From Gracilaria domingensis (lineage: Eukaryota; Rhodophyta; Florideophyceae; Gracilariales; Gracilariaceae): 64,000 nt of DNA. Position 1 is the first letter of the stretch. Each line of letters starts with the position of its first letter. This document shows, piece after piece, positions 32,207 through 40,474 of the stretch. A program made the translations under genes and the position numbers. The notes under the pieces are model-generated. The model worked only from the letters and a program-made list of their open reading frames with translations. It did no database searches and was not told the DNA's origin. The stretch is taken from NCBI GenBank assembly GCA_022539475.1, contig VCMS01000318.1, forward strand, positions 1 through 64,000, given 5' to 3'.

Positions 32207-33322
32207 TCACTTCAGAGTTCGTTTCGACGATGATGGTTTCAGCATGTCCTGTGCTTTCGGCTGCTGACCAATTTTCGAAGCACTTTTTGCTTTCGATCTT
32301 GTTGTCATTCTGTGAATTGGATTTCTTGTAGAACAAGAACGTTTGCCGCCAGTTACTTTTGCGAAAGGCTCCGCATGCTTCGAAGAGAATGTTCTTCCAG
32401 ACACAGCATGATTCACAGAGACAGCCTCTCCGAGCATGGTCTCCACCACCGTTTTCCTCACATATCCCGCTTGCGTCGGCGTAGGGCTGATTCTTTCCTG
32501 CCCAACATGGGGGGTGCAAGCCTTTGGATTCTGTTGTGATGTACCCCGATTGAGTGATATCGGTGACGTCTTACCAGTACTATGTGCACTTATATGACGC
32601 TTAAAACCTCTTACACGAACTCGAGAAGGTCGTGCTGAACTCAACTTTGGATTGGTGCTCCTCAGTCTTGCAGAATTAACCGAACTGAAGCCAATTTGGC
32701 GTCTATGCATGTTGACCCGATAAAATGGCGTTACGCCATGCCCTGCTAAGGGAAAGTTATGTCCAGATATTTTTGACCCTATGGCATGCCAGTCAAAGGT
32801 ACGACCACATCGACAATGAATTGAGCCACAGCCTCCATTTTTGTCCACAAGGACATTGCAGTTCGGACAGTTTTTCCATCCTTTTATCGCTGCAAGCTTC
32901 ATTAGCTTCTGATAGTTTTGAAAATCTTCAGTGGACATGAGGACGCAAGGTTGATTCTCTCTCGTAATGGGCGGCTTGGTGATCACTTTGTAATGCTTCG
33001 CGTCGAGTATATTGAGCAAGTGTAGATGAAGAATAGGAGAATTACACATTTCACCGGGACAACGAAGTGGCAACATTGTACTGTCTCGTACAGCATGTTG
33101 TGCGTACCGACGAAGACAATCATTGCAGATGCTACTCTGACAATTCGCACAATCATACCGCAAATTCTGTTCGGAAACTGTCGTGAAACAAGTTGCGCAA
33201 TTCCCTTTCTTCTTTAGCGCGTCCTTTGTTGCTTGCGTTCTCGCCGGTTCAGTCTTCGACATCACGTTTCGCTGCTGGGGGGTAAGATGAAATGTTGAAC
33301 GAAAAGATCGTTTGCCACCCAT
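32207..33322 (-). CDS. RING-RING (RBR-like) zinc-binding protein, possible ubiquitin ligase
   Basis: 371 codons from ATG 33,322. An N-terminal RING1-like set has C42/C45, C58/C61, C66/C69 and C88/C93 (NCATC, YDCANC, ICNDCLRRY, RCPGEMC); the histidine usual for RING1 is cysteine. A C-terminal Rcat/RING2-like set has C152/C155 and C170/C172 (WKNCPNCNVLVDKNGGCGSI, HCRCGRTFDW), with C165 in NGGC at the position of the catalytic cysteine of RBR ligases. The central IBR finger is replaced by a short linker (97-148). After residue 180 the protein is basic and disordered. RBR enzymes pass ubiquitin through that cysteine. The gene is intact, intronless and 3'-end facing the PP4R3 relic. Activity is inferred. 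Confidence 0.7.
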   Translation of the reverse strand: MGGKRSFRSTFHLTPQQRNVMSKTEPARTQATKDALKKKGNCATCFTTVSEQNLRYDCANCQSSICNDCLRRYAQHAVRDSTMLPLRCPGEMCNSPILHLHLLNILDAKHYKVITKPPITRENQPCVLMSTEDFQNYQKLMKLAAIKGWKNCPNCNVLVDKNGGCGSIHCRCGRTFDWHAIGSKISGHNFPLAGHGVTPFYRVNMHRRQIGFSSVNSARLRSTNPKLSSARPSRVRVRGFKRHISAHSTGKTSPISLNRGTSQQNPKACTPHVGQERISPTPTQAGYVRKTVVETMLGEAVSVNHAVSGRTFSSKHAEPFAKVTGGKRSCSTRNPIHRMTTRSKAKSASKIGQQPKAQDMLKPSSSKRTLK

Positions 33323-33988
33323 GCTACGTTTATATGTAGGGCGATCGTTGACTTGGGGAACTTGCTTTTCTAGGGATTGTCGCGGTGGCTAGTTCGCGAG
33401 GTCTTAAGTGGCTTTGATTTGTAGTAGCTGAGTTCCGAAAAACAGAACCTATCAAAGAGCTGTATTCCACACAAGGTGATGACATGGTCTGGAACTTTCA
33501 AAGACGAGAAAGCCGAACTGAAAAATCCAGCTCGAAGTTCGGACTGCCACCGATTCAAATTAGAACTGGACGAGTTACCGTCTTAACTTTCGGTGGGCAA
33601 CTGGGAACAAATTTTCGACGCCAGATGATTCAATCATCGTCTGCGATGTCTTGCATGAGAGGTAGACATAAGATAACCACATTGCGTGTATACGACGCGC
33701 GCAGCGCGAATTTAGCACCGATAAAGCTTTTAGGCTGCTTTGTCTGTCGTGCTCGTACTGTCTTGTATCTATATTGCTGTTCGCGAGGATGGAAACCGCA
33801 CGGTGAGGAGACCCGGGAACCTGACATGCTTTGCGAATTTAGACACATGGCACGACATCGATGTCGAAGCTCAAGAGCGTACTGAGGCGCCAAAGGCAAC
33901 AGCGACGACATGCGGCAGAGCGTGGTGTCGCCGCCGGGCAACAGAATAAAGCAAACCGACCTTCGAGCGCTCTCCGAAAAGGAGGAGA
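33323..33988. other. Spacer upstream of the RBR-like gene
   Basis: Should contain the promoter of the RBR-like gene (minus strand). A plus-strand frame with ATG 33,484 (133 codons, to 33,885) has cysteine/arginine-rich composition but no motif I recognise and may be chance. Confidence 0.4.
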
Positions 33989-34003
33989 GATGATGATGAT
34001 GAT
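33989..34003 (-). repeat. Trinucleotide 3' tail of NLR1
   Basis: Five GAT units on the plus strand, i.e. (ATC)n reading along the element, about 75 bases after the ORF2 stop. Short simple repeats instead of poly-A are a known 3' end type for non-LTR elements. Confidence 0.5.
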
Positions 34004-34078
34004 GTTGGCTTTATTTACGACGGGCTGGGTGGGTCTCGACCGTTTGTCAGACCGTTGTAGGCAAAAGGCGCCTTTGAT

Positions 34079-36927
34079 TTACAGCGGCCGCGGTGTACTG
34101 GAGTACAGTACGCTCCATTCGGAGTAGTACTGTGTTGTACTCCAGTGCGGGGTTTGTAGTACAAACTTTGTACCGCGTAATGTGCTGGTGAACTCTGCCA
34201 GTTCTCGTACAAAGGCCTTGCCTTCGCGCCCCACTCCCCCGTGGATGTCAAAGCCGAACGGCACCAGGCGCACGCCGTTTGTTTCACACTGTGCAGCGTA
34301 TTTTGTACGCTTGGTTTTCTCAGCTCTTGACGCGGAGCCTCCGGCCTCCTTTGCCGCTGTGGGCAAATATGCAGCCGTTTTGGGGCTCACAACCGTAACA
34401 TCGATGCCAATTGGAACATTGCTCAGTCTCGAATCATCGATCAGCAAATCTAGTCAGGCTCGTTTGCACTCTGGCAGAGAGCTTTCCGAAGGGAACTTCC
34501 ATTCTCTGCACACATTCAGACACAATGGCGGTCTTTCGAGTAAGGTATAAAGATCATCGCGTAAGGTGTTGTGCCTGCGCGTGGCTCCTACGTCTACTGG
34601 ACACACCATGGCGTGGTAACCCAGTTTATCCAGATTTGGAACGGTCGTGTAGGCCGCCGCGGCGCAGCTTGGACAGGGTGTGTTGCCGCTGAACATAACT
34701 TCACCGACGCGCAATTCAATCATTGTTTTCCAAATCTCCGGACTTGTGGTCGGCTTAAAAACTGCATTCACGAAGGACGTCAATGGCCAGCAGGCTTCAT
34801 TGGTGCTCGTTGAGCGCATTCTCGCTATTCGCATGCGCACATGCTGCGCTGTGGAGTCCCATTTTAGTGCTTGCTTGTCGAAGATATGGTTGATAATTCT
34901 CTCGCTGTAGGTGTGTTGGAAGTGCGGAATCGCGCCGTTCTGTTGCGCCATCGTCATAAGGTGGTCATAGGAGAACTCAGTGGGAAGATTATACGTGTTT
35001 TGCACGGAGCCTGCTATTCGGGCTAGGTCGATTTGGTAAGAGGATACGACCTGGAAACGCGTGAAAGCGGTGTGCCGAGCACTTTGTATAAGTGACCAAG
35101 AAGCCAAAAAGGACGAAGTGTAGGCTGCTTGGTAAATCCATTCGAGTTTAGTCAGTCCCATTCCGCCTTTGCCCACGGGAGACAGGCCTGCTCCCAGGCG
35201 GGCGGCGAAAAGTTTCTATGCAGTGTTTGGAACGCACTTCGCTGTGCCTTGTCAAAGAGTTTGACAATATCACCGGTCAAATGCGGCGGTGTCGTTCTCA
35301 CTGTGTAGATCATTTTGCACGTTCCGGCGCAGAATCGTAGCAGAAAATACGCCATGTGTGGATCGTTCCAGGAGGCTAATGCGTTCACCAACCGTTCCTG
35401 TTTCTTGATTCTTTCTTTCATCATTACCGTCGAAGCATCGGCATGACCGAGCGGAGAGCCGAGAACTGGGATTGCCGCTGCATATGAAATGGTAGCTTGG
35501 AAAGAAGGGATTGTTGGCTTTGCCCACCACCAAGCGTGTGTTTTCTCAAGGTTGGGTACGAACCCAATTTTCTCGCCTTTCTGTACGATGTAATTCATCA
35601 CAGCTGTCGCTTCTAATCTTGGGACAAGTAGGGTGCCGTCATCCGCAAAGAACAAGTTGAGAATAGGGCTGAACCTCGACTGGATGTCCAGGATTAATGG
35701 GTGAAGCGCGAGCGCGAACAAAAGTGGACTGAGCGGGTCACCCTGTTGGGTACCTGTTACGCTGTTGATGACGAACTCGCCAAATCGAAGCGGTATTGTT
35801 GAACCGTAGCAATAATGGATAAAGCGCGCAATACCCGGGCAATGTTGTGTGACCTCGGATAGAATACATTGACGTTCTATTGAGTTGAACGCGTTTCGCG
35901 CATCAATGCTGATCACCACGAGGTCCTTTTGTCTCAGTTTGTTGCATGTTGCGCGGAGTATGTGTATAACCGCCTCGGTTCCGCATGGCATTCCGACTGC
36001 AAATTGGTGGGGTTTTAGGTACGCAAGCAAGTCCGGGTCGCGAGACACACTGACGGCCAGGACTCGTGCGACAAATCTTCTCCAAACCAGACCCATTGCG
36101 AGCGGTCTAAGTTTCGAGGGGTCTTTTTTTTGGATGCCAATCAAGGTTCCAGTAGCGAACCAGGTTTGCGTTCCTTGCGGTAGTTTACCCGCTATGATGG
36201 CGTTCGTAAACTTGGTCAGCTCTTGGCATATCGGTCTATCGGGGGGTTGACCCCCTGGATATGCCAGAAGGTACTTCAAGAACCTGGGACGCATGCCGTC
36301 AGGACCGGGGCCTGGAGTGACAGCCATTCGACGAATGGTTCTTCGAATTGTGTCTTCTCCTATCTTCAGCGGGGTTGGCAGGTGTTGTCGGGGGGTGGGG
36401 CTGACGGGGATCGTGGGCTGTGGATGGAGCTCCTGGAGAGTGTCACGGGCCTGGTAGGATGGTGCCACTGGTGGCGTGTGTGAGCAAAGGGCGTTGGTGG
36501 CCTTTGTGTACTCTCCTGCCATGAAGGCCTTGCGGCAGCGACGAAGGTGTGGGTCACGTTGCTGATGTGGGGTGGTGGGCTGTTGCATGTGTGCCAATAA
36601 CGCTTCGTCGAGAAGGGTAGTCCATTCTCTTCTGAGTGCCATCGATATGCGACGTTTGATGCACCGATGGAGTGAGGGTGTATTGCGGTTTCGAGGCTCT
36701 CGTTTACCATTCTTCCGGAAAACGAGTTTGGGTGTCGCAATTATCCGATTAAGGCAGTGGTGTTGGATGGTGATAGAGTGTGCGGTGTTGTAATTGTGGA
36801 GGAGATGAAAGTAGAGTTCTATAAAGTCGCGTAGAAGCGTGCGAGGAACGTACTCCATCGTGGGGATTCTGTAGTTGAATATATGATCAGGATGGGGGCA
36901 GTCACCTACGGTTGGAGGTAGAGACAT
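34079..36927 (-). pseudogene. NLR1 ORF2: reverse transcriptase plus C-terminal RLE-like endonuclease
   Basis: Starts at ATG 36,927 (MSLPPTVGDCPHPDH). RT motifs: GPGPDGMRPRFLKYL, LIGIQKKDPSKLRPLAMGL, VVISIDARNAFNSIER (first catalytic D), TGTQQGDPLSPLLFALAL and NLFFADDGTLLVPR (FADD, near 35,640). The 591-codon frame breaks at about 35,165 by a one-base change (PWAK against KGGMGL) and resumes at 35,176-34,454, with TPCPSCAAA, LGYHAMVC and ATRRHNTLRDDLYTLL: a zinc-knuckle-like CX2C...HX4C followed by the RHN motif seen before RLE domains. An in-frame TGA at about 34,449, where NLR2 has arginine, precedes DLLIDDSRLSN, IGIDVTVVSP and SASRAEKTKRTKY, a PD-(D/E)XK-like domain. It would nick DNA and prime reverse transcription at the target. 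Confidence 0.85.
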
Positions 36928-36964
36928 TGTAATCGGTTAGCGAAAAGGGAGGTTTTTGAGGGTT

Positions 36965-38418
36965 CTACTCAAGCGACAAATCGTTTTCGCCTGCCCAGTC
37001 CTCTGGGTTGTTTGCCGCCTCAGCAGCACCCAATGCGCTGAAGCGGTTGTTTGAGTCCCCAACCTGTGCTGCGTTGGGCACCATTACAACGTCGTTCGTA
37101 TTCGATTGCTCACGCTGGGATGGAGGTAGCCGTGAAGCTCCGCTCAGCGTCGACTTGCGTCGGAGGGCAGGTGAACCAGAAGGGATGGGGGGCGTCTCTT
37201 CGGCTGTGTTGCGCAAAGGGTTGTATAAAGAGGCATCAGTTCGTTGAGCTGCATCCGTGGCTGTGGTGCGTCGGCGTAGCAGTTCTCGTTGTGAGCGGTC
37301 GTTTTCACCATTTCCTCCATCGTTGGCGGCTTGACGGCTTCTGGCGGGAGGAGGTGGATTGATTGGTTGTAGGTTTGAGTCGGGGTGTCTGTTCTTGAAC
37401 TTGTTTTAGCAGTCTTCCTCATGCAAACGTAGGGCGTCGGAGAAGTACTGATTGGGCCTCCAAGAGAGCGTTTTGTTTTCCAAACGGTATATTTCGGAGC
37501 GGAGACTGTGGATTATGTGGAAGAGTTCGGTGCCATTCTCAGCGCCTTCGCAGAGGTCAGTTATGTTTTGTAGGACTTTAGCCTTTAACGGAGGAAGACC
37601 GTGGAAACCGCCTTGGCGGATGATTCACTCACGGAAGCGGGAGTACGCTTGCTCTATGTTCGGGAGGCAACTGAGTGGTGCGTAGGCCAGGAACGTGTGG
37701 GTGTCTGACGTTTTCATAAGGGTGAGTGGAACCCGCAGTCCACCTCTGGCTAAAATAGATGTGAGGAACTTTGCATGCGAAGGGCCGGGAAGTTGGGATG
37801 AGTATGGAGCAAGGCAAATCCTTTTTGTTCGTACCCACAGGCGCCAATTGCAATGCGGCGCATTTGTTTGAGACTTTTGTGAGATATCGTGAAGTCGTTG
37901 AAGTCGATATCTTTCTCCTGCTCTTCTGAATCAATATTGGGATTGATGCTCGGGAGCCGAGACGGCTTTGGGGTGGCTGCTGGGGGCGGGAATTGGCGGC
38001 GGACCATGGATGCATACGTTATATCGTTTGCGTTTGGTTCACTGAGTGTGTGCGCGGTATGACCTTCTGTGGGGTTGTCGTTACTGTGGTTGGAAACTTG
38101 TGGGGGCTGCAAGTTTTTGTCTCCATCGAAGAGCATGTTCACAAGCGCGGTGACGGTGGCAAACTTGCCAAAGGCTAAGTCTTTGGCTCCAACAATTGAG
38201 GGGAAGCTTCTCTTGGCTTTCTTCGTAAACTTTTGAAGACTTTGTGGCTTATCGAGAGAAGCAAGCGGGCGCAATATTTTCTCGATTCTGACCTGCAGGT
38301 CAAACAGTTCATGGCCAATTTTGGACACGGCCTCATCGTAGGGATCGATAGCGGTAACCGGGGGCTCCGGCGGGCTTACTTTGATTGCCATGACGAGGGA
38401 AGAAGGTTCCCTCGTCAT
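36965..38418 (-). pseudogene. NLR1 ORF1, unrecognised family, broken
   Basis: In-frame ATGs at 38,418 and 38,391 lie inside a long hairpin; the frame is open further up to 38,511. The N-terminal part (AIDPYDEAVSKIGHELFDL, QKFTKKAKRSFPSIVGAKD, ANDITYASMVRRQFPPP) ends at 37,750 by a frameshift. It continues as LRVPLTLMKTSDTHTFLAY, a TGA near 37,621, then LRSEIYRLENKTLSWRPN and the tail to 36,965 (NRFSALGAAEAA). NLR2 ORF1 matches the second half: PLTLVKTDDPRSFLVF, LREEIERLEAPSTYWRP and NRFTALVND. The LxxEIxxLE stretch could be a coiled coil. No RRM or CCHC is visible. ORF1 proteins usually bind element RNA; that role is inferred from position. Confidence 0.65.
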
Positions 38419-38433
38419 GGCAATCGAAGTAAG
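38375..38433. repeat. 26-bp foldback across the NLR1 ORF1 start
   Basis: Arms 38,375-38,400 and 38,408-38,433 are reverse complements with one mismatch (position 38,382) and a 7-base loop AGAAGGT; the inner 18 bp are perfect. Each arm contains one of the two in-frame ORF1 ATGs. It could be a translational switch in the RNA, or a foldback made when the 5' end of the cDNA was completed. Confidence 0.75.
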
Positions 38434-38803
38434 CGCGGAGAGAGACGGAGAATCTACGCCCTGTGAGAACTGTCGCAAAAGTCCCCTAGATCCTCTTCGT
38501 CTATGTAACAAACGAACGAACGGGACCTTTATTTAAGGGTATTTCTACTCACGTTGATTACGCATAAGCTACGTGGGCGCTATTGGATAACAGCCAGCGA
38601 CGCTGATTAACAGCGGCTGCTGTCAGCTGCAGTACCGTTCGTTCCAGGCGCAACACCAGCGCGTGGTACTCAGTAATGGGATTTGTGCCTCGTACGCTAC
38701 TGACGTACTGCGCTACGCGCCACGAGAAGTTTCTCTCAGAGTCACCGAGCGCGCCATGCACGTCGAAGGCGAAAGCAACGAAGTAGACATTGTCTGTGAT
38801 GCA
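38434..38803. other. Spacer between NLR1 and repeat R2
   Basis: About 370 bases, possibly 5' UTR of NLR1 followed by unrelated sequence with 'cagcggctgctgtcagctgcag'-type short palindromes. No gene seen. Confidence 0.5.
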
Positions 38804-39611
38804 TGTGGACGCCAGTTTGGGGGAGACAGCGCGGGTGGTGACAAACCCAAGGAGAGCGACACAATAAACGCTCGAGAGTACCAGCCCAAAAGGGGCGACA
38901 AGTTAACGTAGCTCAGATGCCTGCAAGAGCAGACAAAATAACCCCAAGGTAGAAACTCTCCGCTAACAGGAAACAGAAATATTAATTAAACAAGAGTGTG
39001 GTTCGGCGGCCAATGCCGAATACCAACACAACGACAGAATGCAGCGCCAACAGAGCAACATACCAAGGCTCTCGGTAAAACAGTCCAATAGGCAGGGCTA
39101 AGGCGTTCGTTCCTGTCGTCAATACCACCAGAAACCTAGTAACCAGGCGAGGTGACGACAGGAAGGGAATTAGTGCAATGCGTACCATTGCCGACGTTCG
39201 TTTGGGAGAACGGGGATGTAGATATGATCGCAATGTGCCGACGCGCCCAATAGAGGGCAGTACAAGGCGACTGTGTAGGGAATGGCGGGAGACCGGGCCG
39301 CCGGGAATAAGGAAATGTAGGGGGAAATGTTGGTGGCAGAGAGGTGCAGACTGCACTGAGGGAAGATAGGATTGCCAAAGGAAACAAGGTTGGTGACGAA
39401 AGAAAGGGAGGAAGAAAGGCGAGAGAAGCAAGGATGGGGGGGTCGTCGAGGGGGGAAGTGGTCTGACCCCGTTGAGTTGGCGACGAACGCCTGAACTCGG
39501 GGGTTTATATCTACAATTCTTGTGGTTCGTATACCCTAAGTCGTAACTTGCTCACCCTCTAGTCGTAAATACCCTAGTGCTGCTGACCATCCATAGCATG
39601 TAGTGATGTCA
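38804..39611. repeat. Interspersed repeat R, copy 2
   Basis: Matches 23,065-23,882 along its length with scattered substitutions and small indels, same orientation. Starts TGTGGACGCCAG. Same interpretation as copy 1: probable solo LTR. Confidence 0.65.
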
Positions 39612-40042
39612 ACTTACGATCCTCTATTATGTAGGTCGATGGTTGGCCGTTGGTGATCTGGTGCTTCAGTCATGTAGGGGGGTGTCTTGGGCATTGTCAC
39701 ATTGGGGTGTTAATTTGTTCGTCTGTGCTACCGAAGGCCATCTCAAGGTCCGAGTATATCGCCGGGCGCAGCGTGCGAGTAGCTTTACGGCAGACAGCGG
39801 GCGTGCAATGGATTTGCACGGGCAGCACGCGACGCGCCAATCATCCAGTAGCCGCAGCCCCACTTCCAGAACAGTAACAGTCCCACAGCAGCGGTAGCAA
39901 CAGTGTCCCACAGCGCTTTCCCTTATTTCATTTCGTTCACAGTGGAAGCGTCCGTGCCCGTCCCTAGCAATACAGAGGCATAGCAGCACGAGAGGCGCAA
40001 CACCAGTACAGAGCCAGTGGTACCATCCTCAGTTTCAGGCAC
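39612..40042. other. Spacer between repeat R2 and hairpin array B
   Basis: About 430 bases without a recognised gene; short frames on both strands look random. May be the 5' part of the hairpin-array element, but it does not match the sequence before array A. Confidence 0.45.
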
Positions 40043-40453
40043 ACCGCAGCGCACGGCGCGCAACCTCATCGCCCTCTGCCTCAGAGGCGCCGCGGCGCGC
40101 GGTGCGCGACTTCATTGTTCTCGTCCTCATGCGCGCCGCAGCGCGCGGCGTGCGACCTCATCGTCCTCATGCGTGCCGCAGCGCGCGGCGCGCAGCCTCC
40201 TTCTCTTTGCCGGCGCGCCGAAGCGCGCCACCTCATCATCTTCGGCGACGCGCCACAGCGCGCGGCGCGTAGCAGTGAGCGCAGACGAAGGGGCAGACGC
40301 ACGGCAGCGACGGGGTGGCAGACGCACGGCAGCGAGCGCAGACGGGGCGGCGACGGGCGCAGTTCAGGGGTGGAGGGTGATTTTATCTCCGGAGCAATCT
40401 CCGGAGATAAAAAAAATCTTTTGGCCGTGTCCAAGGGAGTGTGGGACACTCCC
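40043..40453. repeat. Structured hairpin-array element, copy B
   Basis: Six GC units with core GCCGCAGCGCGCGG start at 40,043, 40,089, 40,135, 40,175, 40,217 and 40,252 (spacings 46, 46, 40, 42, 35), separated by spacers such as CTCATCGTCCTCATGCG. Array A has a related spacer (CCCGTCCTCGTC). Then a 13-bp hairpin (40,381-40,393 with 40,400-40,412; centre ATCTCCGGA/TCCGGAGAT), an A8 tract (40,409-40,416), and a GTGTCC (40,427-40,432)/GGACAC (40,444-40,449) pair overlapping an 8-bp hairpin GGGAGTGT/ACACTCCC (40,435-40,442; 40,446-40,453). It abuts the broken 3' end of NLR2 at about 40,475. Same plan as copy A, with different sequence. Confidence 0.65.
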
Positions 40454-40474
40454 CTGGAATCGACTCAACAATGC

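Larger units (their letters stand above)
33989..38511 (-). mobile_element. NLR1: two-ORF non-LTR retrotransposon with RLE-type endonuclease
   Basis: On the minus strand: ORF1 (about 38,418-36,965), a 37-base spacer, ORF2 (36,927-34,079), then a 3' tail ending in (CAT)n on the minus strand (33,989-34,003 as GAT). No LTRs. ORF2 holds reverse transcriptase, a cysteine/histidine motif and a PD-(D/E)XK-like domain at the C-terminus, with no N-terminal APE domain: the R2-group layout. A related element lies at 40,475-43,900. Each ORF is damaged by at least one shift or stop. Confidence 0.8.

Noticed and set aside
33484-33885. 133-codon plus-strand ORF
   Set aside because: No motif and unusual composition; left only as a remark in the spacer entry.
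23065-39611. Repeat R copies as the two LTRs of one large element
   Set aside because: The 15 kb between contain host genes and minus-strand non-LTR elements, no gag/pol in phase, and no matching target duplication.
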